From Legionellaceae bacterium UBA6148 (lineage in GTDB: Bacteria > Pseudomonadota > Gammaproteobacteria > Legionellales > Legionellaceae): a DNA stretch of 64,000 nt. The number at the start of each line of letters is the position of its first letter. Positions within the stretch are counted from its first letter, which is position 1. The translations under genes were made by a program, and so were the position numbers. The stretch spans positions 9,988 to 73,987 of the forward strand of contig DIUW01000042.1 in assembly GCA_002423125.1 (NCBI GenBank), written 5' to 3'. Shown one piece after another: positions 52,534 to 60,629 of this stretch. The notes below the pieces were generated by a model that had not been told where the DNA came from, ran no database searches, and worked only from the letters and a program-made list of their open reading frames with translations.

Positions 52534-54045
52534 ATGCATAGCAAAAAAATCAATTTTTTAAGTCAACCTCGCGGCCTTTATTACTTATTTTTAACCGATC
52601 TGTGGGAGCGTTTTAGCTACTACGGTATTACCGCTATTTTAATTTTATATATGGATAAAACGTTCCAACTTTCTACTCAAGAAGTATATGCAATTTATGG
52701 TACTTATGGTGCATTAATCTATCTTGTCCCTCTGTTAGGAGGGTGGTTGGCTGATAATTTGTGGGGCAGTTATCGCACAGTCATCGTTGGGACTTGCCTT
52801 ATTGCTCTTGGGCATTTTATTGTGGCGTTACGCGATCCTAATTATTATTTTTTTTATGCAGGTCTTGCTGTAATTATTTTAGGCACAGGTTTGTTTACGC
52901 CCAATATTCACGCAACTGTTGGACATTTATATAAAGATAATGATCCCAGACGAGAGAGTGGCTTTACTCTTGCTTATATGGGTAGAAATGTAGGCACCAT
53001 TATTGCTCCCATTCTTTGCGCCTGGATTGCAGGGCGAACAGATTGGCATTGGGCATTTATTGTTGCCGGTTTGGGGATGTTGGTCGGGTTGTGGACTTTT
53101 ATGCGAGGAAAACCCCATTACAGTGCGAGTAGTTTCGTGAAACGAACACCATTGCAAAATAACAATAAAAAGATTTTCATTTTCTTATTGTTTCCTCTGA
53201 GCTTAAGCATAATTTACCTTACCATGCGCCACACAAATTGGACTAGTGTGCTTTTATTTATTAGCGTGCTTATTATTATTTTACGGCTTATTTTATTGGC
53301 ATGGCAGGAAGACGCAAAGAGTCGGAAAGCAATCAGTACCGCCTCGATGCTGACAATATTCTATATGGTCTTTATGATACTCTTACAGCAAAGTGGGGGG
53401 ACATTAAATCTATTTACCGATCGACACATCAATAAACAGTTAGGTTCATATACTCTGGAAACGGGGATGTTTCAAGCTGTTGAACCGTTAGCTCTGGTAT
53501 TATTAACGCCTCTCTTCACATGCCTTTGGCAATACGCTGATAGGAGAAAATGGGTTATCAGCGATGAAAATAAATTTACTATTGGACTTTTTGTAATGAG
53601 TTCTTCTTTTGTGGTGTTGATGGTTAGTTTATCTTATCAAAACGTGCAGGGATTCATTGCAATGTCATGGATATATATAGTTTATGTAATGCAAGCAATG
53701 GGTGAACTGTTTATTGGCCCAATTGGTTTAGCTATGATTTCGAGAATTATTCCAAGGCGAATGCTTGGCTTTTTTATGGGTGTGTGGGTACTGGGTGCAT
53801 CCCTTGCTAATTATACCGCAGCCAAGATAGGCGGGTGGATAATACCTACAGATGAGGATCCTACAATGCTATTTTTGCATTATCGTCATGCGTTTTTTTA
53901 TTTAGCACTATTTGGATTTATTGCATCCTTTATACTTTTTGCTATTCATTATCTATCTCGACATAAACATCGACAAAACAGACCTACTCATTATTTAAAA
54001 TTGCAGTATAACTCCAAGTTAGATGACAAGACCACAGTGCAGTGA
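52534..54045 (+). CDS. POT-family proton-dependent oligopeptide transporter
   Basis: 503-residue PTR2/POT protein with about 12-14 membrane helices. The family signature ERFSYYG is at residues about 25-31 in LTDLWERFSYYGITAIL, and GGWLADNLWGSYRTV gives the loop 2-3 motif. NPNIHATVG-type residues appear near 130. It imports di- and tripeptides with protons. Regulation is probably through the two upstream leader peptides. Confidence 0.92.
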   Translation: MHSKKINFLSQPRGLYYLFLTDLWERFSYYGITAILILYMDKTFQLSTQEVYAIYGTYGALIYLVPLLGGWLADNLWGSYRTVIVGTCLIALGHFIVALRDPNYYFFYAGLAVIILGTGLFTPNIHATVGHLYKDNDPRRESGFTLAYMGRNVGTIIAPILCAWIAGRTDWHWAFIVAGLGMLVGLWTFMRGKPHYSASSFVKRTPLQNNNKKIFIFLLFPLSLSIIYLTMRHTNWTSVLLFISVLIIILRLILLAWQEDAKSRKAISTASMLTIFYMVFMILLQQSGGTLNLFTDRHINKQLGSYTLETGMFQAVEPLALVLLTPLFTCLWQYADRRKWVISDENKFTIGLFVMSSSFVVLMVSLSYQNVQGFIAMSWIYIVYVMQAMGELFIGPIGLAMISRIIPRRMLGFFMGVWVLGASLANYTAAKIGGWIIPTDEDPTMLFLHYRHAFFYLALFGFIASFILFAIHYLSRHKHRQNRPTHYLKLQYNSKLDDKTTVQ

Positions 54046-54133
54046 TCCCGTCCCATAACTATAACTGAGCAACCAATTTCGGTCAATTTATGCACATTAT
54101 TACTGGCATCAACAAAAGTACGTCAAGTGATAC

Positions 54134-54231
54134 TAATCGTATAATAATCATTATGCGATTAGTTAGCCCTCAACTCATCGCATAATTTGTTTTTTTGTGG
54201 TAGATTATCTCATAAAAAACTAATCGCATAA
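54134..54231. promoter_or_regulatory. TnpI internal resolution site (IRS) of a Tn4430-type transposon
   Basis: The core TAATCGTATAA-TAATCA-TTATGCGATTA (54134-54161) is an 11-6-11 inverted repeat with one mismatch. Two directly repeated half-sites follow: TCATCGCATAA (54175-54185) and TAATCGCATAA (54221-54231). An inverted core plus two direct accessory repeats just before tnpI is the layout of the Tn4430 and Tn5401 resolution sites. Confidence 0.75.
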
Positions 54232-54237
54232 TTATTA

Positions 54238-55113
54238 ATGGCTAAAAATACCCAAGTTGATGATTACATCTCGTATCAAAAATCGACGGATAAATCGCCT
54301 TTGACTTTGGAAAGTTATCGAAGCGATTTGTTACAATTCGCCATTTGGTTTGAAGCTATCAACAAAACTGACATGAAGCTGACCAATATTACGCCAACTG
54401 ATGCGCGTCAGTATAAACAATATTTAATAGATGCCCGATTTAAAGCTCCTACCATCAACCGACGATTGTTGTCGCTGAAGTATTTTTTGGAATGGGGATG
54501 GCAAACGAAAAAAATTAAATTTCGATTCCCATTGCCAAAAACGGTGAAACAATCACAAGCGATGCCAAAGTGGTTGAGCCGGACTCACCAGAACCAGTTA
54601 TTGCGTCATGTTGAGCAGCGTGGTAGTAAGCGAGATATTGCTATCGTGAAGATACTATTAAATACAGGTCTTCGTGTCAGTGAACTATGTAATCTAAAGT
54701 GGTGCGACATAACCATGAGTGAACGTAAAGGAAAACTTACGGTTACTGCTGGTAAAGGATGCAAATATCGCGAAGTACCCTTGAATAAAGATGCTCGCTT
54801 TGCATTATTTGATCTGGATTATACAATACATGCTGGAAGTGAAATTTTTGTTTTCACTGGTCAACGTGGTGTCTTAAGTGCCCGTGGAGTGCAATTGATG
54901 CTGAAGCGATTACATACTCCAGAAGAGTTGGGTGTTATATCACCGCATCAACTCAGACACACATTTTGTAAAAATTTGGTTGATGCGGCTGTTAGTCTAG
55001 AAAAAGTGGCATCACTTGCAGGACATGAGCGTTTAGATACAACAAAATTATATTGCCAACCCTCATTTGCTGATTTAAGTGAGGCAGTAGAACGAATTGG
55101 GGAAAATGATTAA
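54238..55113 (+). CDS. tnpI: Tyrosine recombinase, TnpI-like
   Basis: 291-residue phage-integrase family protein. Catalytic residues are all visible: Arg146 (TGLRVSEL), His237 and Arg240 (PHQLRHTF), His263 (AGHERLDTT) and the nucleophile Tyr272. An N-terminal SAM-like domain precedes. It overlaps the next frame, a tnpA beginning, by one base. With the preceding resolution site this identifies it as a TnpI of a Tn4430-like transposon rather than a chromosomal XerD. Confidence 0.85.
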   Translation: MAKNTQVDDYISYQKSTDKSPLTLESYRSDLLQFAIWFEAINKTDMKLTNITPTDARQYKQYLIDARFKAPTINRRLLSLKYFLEWGWQTKKIKFRFPLPKTVKQSQAMPKWLSRTHQNQLLRHVEQRGSKRDIAIVKILLNTGLRVSELCNLKWCDITMSERKGKLTVTAGKGCKYREVPLNKDARFALFDLDYTIHAGSEIFVFTGQRGVLSARGVQLMLKRLHTPEELGVISPHQLRHTFCKNLVDAAVSLEKVASLAGHERLDTTKLYCQPSFADLSEAVERIGEND

Positions 55114-55319
55114 TGCGTTTGATTGAGGTATTACCAGATTATGAAGCCAAGCGCTTTAGTCGCCCTCCAGTACTAACGAGTGACGACCGCAAAAAATACT
55201 TTAAAATAGATGACTCCATTCGTGAGCTTGTTAAACGTCAATTATCTTTGCCGGTCGGCGACAATTACGATTGCCGATTCCCCCGCAGTAAATTACTTGC
55301 TCTTACCTCCTTAATTTAA
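55113..55319 (+). pseudogene. tnpA: N-terminal fragment of a Tn3-family transposase
   Basis: 68 codons starting RLIEVLPDYEAKRFSRPPVL then TSDDRKKYF, which match the DUF4158 start of Tn3 transposases (compare transposase 3, FESPPLFNSVERKRYF). The start overlaps the tnpI stop (TAATG). It is cut off by the istB fragment, so this transposon is dead for transposition, though its recombinase remains. Confidence 0.75.
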
Positions 55320-55477
55320 GCCTATATTTTTCTTTTTAGCAAAAGCAGCGCGATAACTTTCACCGTCAACTTTAATAATCGTAGCATGGTGCACCACTCT
55401 ATCGATTGCAGCCACAGCCATGATCTTGTCTGGAAAAAGATTATCCCAATCTCCAAAGGGCTGATTGGCCGTTATAA
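55311..55477 (-). pseudogene. istB: C-terminal fragment of IstB (IS21 helper ATPase)
   Basis: The frame reads LGLITANQPFGDWDNLFPD then KIMAVAAIDRVVHHATII, the C-terminal pattern of IstB. Only about 55 residues remain. The fragment ends at the left terminal repeat of a small MITE. Confidence 0.75.
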
Positions 55478-55759
55478 GGCCTAGAGCTCCGGAACTTGCG
55501 CTGTGATGCAAAATTAGAGAGCAATTATTGGCAATATTTAATTACTATTGTACTTTCTTTACGATCGCAGTTCCTAGAACGGTGAGAGTAGGAACTCAAT
55601 TTGTCATATTGACAATGTTAACCCCGTAAAAGTGATGAAATCCAATTGAAATATCAACTACAAAAGCTAAATAGGAATTAAAAGCGCTGGGTTTTTGTCC
55701 TTCCCTCCTCGGATTATTTAAATTTTTGCGTCACAGCGCAAGTTCCGGAGCTCTAGGCC
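55478..55759. mobile_element. MITE-like element with 36-base terminal inverted repeats
   Basis: 282 bases bounded by GGCCTAGAGCTCCGGAACTT (continuing to ...GCAAAA, 55478-55513) and its reverse complement at 55724-55759, with one mismatch over 36 bases. No ORF inside. The outermost GGCC-TA may include the target site. It sits at the broken end of the istB fragment. The stretch 55760-55814 holds nothing else. Confidence 0.7.
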
Positions 55760-55814
55760 TAATTGACAATTTATAGGGACAATTGAACTCATTCATTTTA
55801 AGTACCTTGTTTCT

Positions 55815-56240
55815 CTATAGTTTTTTTATTAAAAATATACAGCTTGAATTTTCAACATATCCTGGTCGCTCAAAGTCACATTGATATCCAAGCGCCTCAT
55901 AGAATTCGCGAGCTTTTTGAAAATTCATTGTGGAGACAGTTGCCATATGACAACCAGTTTCAAGACCATATTGATGGACACGTTCCATTATTTTTCGACC
56001 AAGCCCTTGTTTTCGATACTCTGGGCTAACCCATAATTTATCAGTATAAATAGCGCCGAATATCACCGATCCATTACACCCAGCGATGATTACATGGGTA
56101 TCGTCCCGAATAAAGAAAGCAAAAGGGTATGCCGCTCCTTTATCGGATGTTTCTTCATTGATTTTTTGCGTTAAGAAGTCGATGTCCTGTTGAATCGGTG
56201 TCAATGTTTTTTCGATTTTCATGATGATGTGATTATGCAT
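55815..56240 (-). CDS. GNAT-family N-acetyltransferase
   Basis: 141-residue protein (or 135 from an internal ATG at 56222) with the acetyl-CoA motif LWVSPEYRKQGLGRKIMERV (residues about 69-88) and a C-terminal REFYEALGYQ. Substrate unknown. It is a single gene transcribed away from the nucleosidase-like gene. Confidence 0.85.
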   Translation of the reverse strand: MHNHIIMKIEKTLTPIQQDIDFLTQKINEETSDKGAAYPFAFFIRDDTHVIIAGCNGSVIFGAIYTDKLWVSPEYRKQGLGRKIMERVHQYGLETGCHMATVSTMNFQKAREFYEALGYQCDFERPGYVENSSCIFLIKKL

Positions 56241-56419
56241 AGAAAAACGAGTCTAACATTTAGTAGCATGTAGGGCAAAGTGATACTGCGCTAATGTTAT
56301 AGGCATACCAAGGTCATTTTTTATTGTCTGAGGTGTCTTTGGGGTTTGGATATGACTACTGTCATTGACGTGACATTTAATTTAAACTTCTGGGGCTTTA
56401 TCATCACACAGGAATTGAA

Positions 56420-57247
56420 ATGAAAGATACCAAAATAGCCAGCTTAATATTATTCATTAAGAAATTGATGATTCTCATTTGTATATTAGGCCCATCTATC
56501 TCTAATGCTAAGTCTATGGAACCCAAACCAGCACTCTATGCTGTCATCAGCCCTATGCCGAGTGAAGCCACCTATATCCGATCAAAAATGACGAATAAAA
56601 AAGAAATTCAAAAATTATCTATTAAGTATTTGACTGGCGAAATCAATGGAAGGCATGTTATTTCTGTTGTGAGCGGTTATGGCAAAGTGAATATCACGAC
56701 GGTCGCATCACGTTTATTTGCAAGTTTTCATCCTGATGCGGTTATTCTGGCTGAGACATCGGGCTCTGTGAATAAGCAATTAAAAATTGGCACTGTTGTA
56801 ATTGCAACGCGATTATTTGATGCCGATTTTGGTGAGTTAACCAAAAATGGACCTTCACTTCCTATCTTGATTGATAATCCTATCAATAACAAAAAGGAAC
56901 CCATGATCTATGATGCAGATTCATCACTTTTAAAAACTGCAAAAAAGACATCTGAGCATCTTAAAAATAAAGAAAACGTTGTTTTTGGCGTTATTGCAGA
57001 TAGTGATTTTCTACCAAATCCTGACTGGCAACTTAAACTTATGCGTGAAAATGGTGTGCAAGCTGTTGCAATGGACGGGGTGCCAGTAGCTAAATTAGCT
57101 TGGCTTTTTGGTACACCTAGTCTTGTCTTTCATGCGGTTGCTAATGTGGCTGGTGAACCAATATTAGATACTAATACTGAAGTGGCTTCTAAAAATATGG
57201 GTGAGTTAGTGGTAAAATTTATCGGTGATCTGCCAAAAACTGTGTAA
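56420..57247 (+). CDS. Exported nucleosidase/phosphorylase-fold protein
   Basis: 275-residue protein with signal peptide ending SISNA near residue 30 and a purine nucleoside phosphorylase/MTA-SAH nucleosidase fold: ALYAVISPMPSEATYI, VVSGYGKVNITTVAS, AETSGSVN. In the usual active-site segments it has AVAMDGVPVAKLAWLF where MTA nucleosidases have a glutamate (VDMEGAA), and HAVANVAGE where they have R-x-I-S-D; the catalytic Asp is Asn. It may be a binding protein or have other specificity. Periplasmic location is predicted. Confidence 0.72.
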   Translation: MKDTKIASLILFIKKLMILICILGPSISNAKSMEPKPALYAVISPMPSEATYIRSKMTNKKEIQKLSIKYLTGEINGRHVISVVSGYGKVNITTVASRLFASFHPDAVILAETSGSVNKQLKIGTVVIATRLFDADFGELTKNGPSLPILIDNPINNKKEPMIYDADSSLLKTAKKTSEHLKNKENVVFGVIADSDFLPNPDWQLKLMRENGVQAVAMDGVPVAKLAWLFGTPSLVFHAVANVAGEPILDTNTEVASKNMGELVVKFIGDLPKTV

Positions 57248-57349
57248 GGCGGCTAATAGAAACACATAAAATTTATTAAATAATACGAAACAAAGTGTTG
57301 AAACACAAATGTTAAGATACAAAAAACTATCAATGGAATCGAGAACCTT

Positions 57350-57868
57350 ATGAAATGTTTAGTAAACCTACTTTCCGATGCCCAGCTCAATTTTAAGGAA
57401 TGGGATCACGGCAAAAATTACTCGTGTTCTGTGGCTGAAATTGCAAAACTCTGGCAAACAAAAAAACTCGGTTTTCATATTGAAATTCTCAATCCCAAGT
57501 CCTTCTCTTGCCCCTATCACAAACACCATGAGGAAGAGGAATTATTCATCATACTAAATGGCTCCGCAACAGTCAGGCAGGACGATGAATTTTACAAAGT
57601 AAAAGAAGGTGATTTAGTTTTTTTCAAAACTGGCGTCGCGCACCAATTTTATAATCATACGGATGCTCCCATGCTATTTTTTGCTCTTTCAAACCAATCT
57701 AATAAAGAGGTTTGCATTTATCCAGACTCAAATAAGATGTTGAAGACAGATGGAAAGAATCGAGTCATTACACAGAACGGCATTGAGATCGATGATTATT
57801 GGAAAGACGAAAAAGATCCTACTACAAAATGGCCAAAGCACATACTTCAAGACGAAACATCGACATGA
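57350..57868 (+). CDS. Cupin-domain protein
   Basis: 172-residue protein with a single cupin_2 barrel: motif 1 SCPYHKHHEEEELFIIL (residues about 54-70, His-X-His-X3-4-Glu metal ligands) and motif 2 GDLVFFKTGVAHQFYNH (about 88-104). Likely to bind a metal and act as an isomerase, dioxygenase or sensor; the substrate is not shown. The next gene follows 33 bases later on the same strand. Confidence 0.82.
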   Translation: MKCLVNLLSDAQLNFKEWDHGKNYSCSVAEIAKLWQTKKLGFHIEILNPKSFSCPYHKHHEEEELFIILNGSATVRQDDEFYKVKEGDLVFFKTGVAHQFYNHTDAPMLFFALSNQSNKEVCIYPDSNKMLKTDGKNRVITQNGIEIDDYWKDEKDPTTKWPKHILQDETST

Positions 57869-57901
57869 GCTTCAAGCACAATAATATTCAATGGATAGAG
57901 A

Positions 57902-58636
57902 ATGAATATGAACCATAGTAAACAATTACTTTCCTATGTGCGCCAAGGTGACTTCGCTCATCCTGGTGAAATTGAGGCTATTGAATTGGCGTTGGGACCG
58001 ATTGCAAAAAATAAAATGCACCGAATTTTGGACGTTGGATGTGGTTTAGGCGGCAGTGCACATTACTTGCAGCAACAAGGGTGGGGTAATGTCACCGGCA
58101 TTGATATTGATGACGAGCTCATTGCTCATGCAACTGAGCGATATTCGGATATTTCATTTATGCATGGTGATATTTTGCAAGGAGATACGTTCTTAAACCA
58201 AACCTTTCATGTGATTTACTGTTTCAGTGCATTCTTTTGTTTTGATCCTCAACAAACCGTATTAAGCCAAATGTTTAAGGTGGCTGAAAATGGGTGCAAT
58301 TTAGTACTGTTTGATTATTCACGGCCTACAGAACAATCAATTGATAGCCCGTTTCCATGGTCGAAAACAGCTTCAAAATTCAATCCCATTTATTTGCCAG
58401 AAATAAAGGCGCAATTACAAGCGTCAGGATGGAATTTTAAAGAAAGTAGAGATATTTCACACCAATTTGATCATTGGTACGCTGATCTTTTACAACAATT
58501 TGAAGTTAAACGAGATGGCATTGTCTCACAGTTTGGTGAAATTATGTTTAGTAGGATGCAAGAAGGGTATGCGCAATTATTGCGTGAGATCAGAGAAAAC
58601 AGAATTGGCGGTATTATTATTTATGCAACAAAATAG
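57902..58636 (+). CDS. Class I SAM-dependent methyltransferase
   Basis: 244-residue protein with motif I ILDVGCGLGGSAHYL (residues about 38-52), the acidic end of strand 2 in VTGIDIDDELI, and VIYCFSAFFCFD as motif IV. The Gly-Leu-Gly-Gly-Ser glycine loop resembles small-molecule O/N/C-methyltransferases. It lies between the cupin gene and a convergent marR. Confidence 0.87.
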   Translation: MNMNHSKQLLSYVRQGDFAHPGEIEAIELALGPIAKNKMHRILDVGCGLGGSAHYLQQQGWGNVTGIDIDDELIAHATERYSDISFMHGDILQGDTFLNQTFHVIYCFSAFFCFDPQQTVLSQMFKVAENGCNLVLFDYSRPTEQSIDSPFPWSKTASKFNPIYLPEIKAQLQASGWNFKESRDISHQFDHWYADLLQQFEVKRDGIVSQFGEIMFSRMQEGYAQLLREIRENRIGGIIIYATK

Positions 58637-58659
58637 AGTATCAATTGAATCTACTTGCT

Positions 58660-59076
58660 TTAGCCATTTTTTAATAAATTCTCATTTAATCGACTTATCA
58701 ACTTGTTAATAAGTGTTTTTTCACTATCCGTGAATGTATCCAAGGCAATACGATTAAGCTCCAGTGCGCATTGCTCTATAATTTTTTGATATTGTTTGGC
58801 CTTATCAGTCAGATTAATGGAAATAGCGCGCCTATCTGTTGGACTTGGATTTCTGATAATCAATCCGTCTCGTTCCATACGATCGAGCGTTCTCACCGCT
58901 GTTGGCTGCTCAATTCCAATTCGTTTATGCATTTCTGATTGGGTTAATCCATCTTGCTCATAAAGCTCCATAAGAAAATAAGTGTACGCGTGGGTGATGC
59001 CATGAGACTTTAGTAACTCATTTGCCTTTTTTACTAAGAGACCGCTGGCTTTTTTGATTAGGGTAGAGGTATTCAT
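58660..59076 (-). CDS. MarR-family transcriptional regulator
   Basis: 138-residue winged-helix protein. The recognition region DGLTQSEMHKRIGIEQPTAV (residues about 51-70) and the wing DGLIIRNPSPTDRRAISINL are typical of MarR. It is divergent from the phzF-like gene, with a palindromic operator between them. It probably represses itself and the phzF-like gene until a ligand binds. Confidence 0.9.
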   Translation of the reverse strand: MNTSTLIKKASGLLVKKANELLKSHGITHAYTYFLMELYEQDGLTQSEMHKRIGIEQPTAVRTLDRMERDGLIIRNPSPTDRRAISINLTDKAKQYQKIIEQCALELNRIALDTFTDSEKTLINKLISRLNENLLKNG

Positions 59077-59085
59077 TATTTTCCT

Positions 59086-59128
59086 ATATTAGCATAGCTT
59101 GCTATATATTAGCAGGCTATGCTAATAT
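59086..59128. promoter_or_regulatory. MarR operator with perfect 13-base arms
   Basis: ATATTAGCATAGC (59086-59098) and GCTATGCTAATAT (59116-59128) are exact reverse complements separated by 17 bases that themselves contain TGCTA...TAGCA. It fills the 76-base gap between the divergent marR and phzF-like genes. Confidence 0.72.
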
Positions 59129-59152
59129 ATTCTAGTTATTTTGGGAGTCATG

Positions 59153-59795
59153 ATGAGAAAACAACCGATCTATCAGGTGGATGCATTCACTTCAAGCTTA
59201 TTTAGCGGCAATCCAGCCGCCGTTTGTCCATTAGATGAATGGTTAGATGATGCGATAATGCAGGCGATTGCACAGGAAAATAATTTATCTGAAACCGCTT
59301 TTATTGTCCCACAGGGCAGCCAATACCAAATTCGCTGGTTTACTCCAAAAAAGGAAGTTGCTCTATGCGGGCATGCGACTCTGGCGAGTGCTTTTGTATT
59401 GTTTGAAGTATTGGGTTATCCCCATGAGGAAATTATTTTTAATAGCCAGAGTGGGCCACTTCGCGTCAAGAAAGAGGGTGCCTTGTTACAAATGGACTTT
59501 CCGGCTTTACCTTATCATGAAATAACCCCACCACCGGAACTATTAAGTGCTATAAATGTTTGCCCTAACGCGGTTTATGAAAGCACTTTTGATTTATTGC
59601 TGATCTTTAATCATGAACATGAAATACAACAGGCCAAGCCCGATTTGAACGCCATTGCAAAATTGCAGTATCGTGGCGTGATTTTATCAGCGCTTGCAAG
59701 TAGTACTGATATTTTCTCTAGGTGTTTTTATCCAGGATGTGATGTCCATGAAGATCCAGTGACAGGTTCGGCACATTGCGTAATAGTCCCTTATT
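59153..59795 (+). pseudogene. PhzF-family epimerase/isomerase, cut by transposon 3
   Basis: About 214 genuine residues. The N-terminal PhzF motif is complete (YQVDAFTSSLFSGNPAAVC, then ENNLSETAFI with the catalytic Glu, then ALCGHATLASAFVL). The second-domain motif DPVTGSAHCVIVPYW is present, and directly after it the terminal repeat of transposon 3 starts. The open frame runs on through transposon DNA. The final 40-60 residues are lost. The ATG at 59153 has GGGAG upstream. Confidence 0.87.
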
Positions 59796-59868
59796 GGGTG
59801 CTAACGTACAAACGACATAAAAGTACCACGAGATACAAGAAAAAATCGACTTCCATAGACGGCGTCTA

Positions 59869-60474
59869 TCAGCATAATTTACGTGAGCTAATGAAATATA
59901 ATAGGGCTGAACGCGACACGTCTAGAATCTTCGCTATTGAGGCCTTAGATACTTTTTTAGCCAATAACATCTGAATTTCATCTTCTTTACCGTCTAATCG
60001 AGATATTCCATGGGATCCCTTGGGTCTTCCAAGTACTCTACCTTTTGCACGCGCAGCCGCTAACCCTTCACATGTTCGCTCCGAAATTAGATCCCGTTCA
60101 ATTTCAGCAAACAACCCAAACATCGTTACCATTACTTTGCTTTGTATATCTTGTTTTCCGTCCAAGTGAATATTTTCTTTGATCGCGATAAATTTGATTT
60201 GATGTTTAATGAGGTCATCAACAATTTGAATGACTTGGCCAACGCTCCGTCCCAGCCGTGATAATTCGCTCACCAACAAAAGATCCCCTGCCTGCATCCC
60301 CGCAAACAGTCCGTCTATCCCACGTTCCTTTAGTGATTTTCTTGATGATACTTGGATTTCTAAAAACCGATCGATATGTAGATGATGATGTTGAGCGTAA
60401 TCCAGTATTGCCAATCTTTGATTACTGAGTTCTTGCCCGCCGGTTGATACACGTAAATAAGCAACGATTTTCAT
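59869..60474 (-). CDS. tnpR: Serine recombinase, resolvase of transposon 3
   Basis: 201-residue resolvase: YLRVSTGGQELSNQR (active serine), LLVSELSRLGRSV and ERDLISERTCEGL, followed by a C-terminal helix-turn-helix (VSKASIAKILDVSRSALLYF). Its 3' end lies over the end of the PhzF-derived frame on the other strand. Confidence 0.93.
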   Translation of the reverse strand: MKIVAYLRVSTGGQELSNQRLAILDYAQHHHLHIDRFLEIQVSSRKSLKERGIDGLFAGMQAGDLLLVSELSRLGRSVGQVIQIVDDLIKHQIKFIAIKENIHLDGKQDIQSKVMVTMFGLFAEIERDLISERTCEGLAAARAKGRVLGRPKGSHGISRLDGKEDEIQMLLAKKVSKASIAKILDVSRSALLYFISSRKLC

Positions 60475-60629
60475 GAGAAAAACCGCGACTGTTTAAAAAA
60501 AGCATTCAATATAAATTTTCTGATCATTATTGGTGTAATATATCCGGACATTTATACAACCAATTATGGACTAATAAAACGGCCGTTTCTACGTCTATTT
60601 TTACTGCTTTTTATTATGTGGAGCTCAAC

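Noticed and set aside
54134..54161. A chromosomal-type Xer dif site
   Set aside because: The 11-6-11 spacing fits dif, but both arms are the same half-site and two extra direct copies follow, which is the TnpI resolution-site layout.
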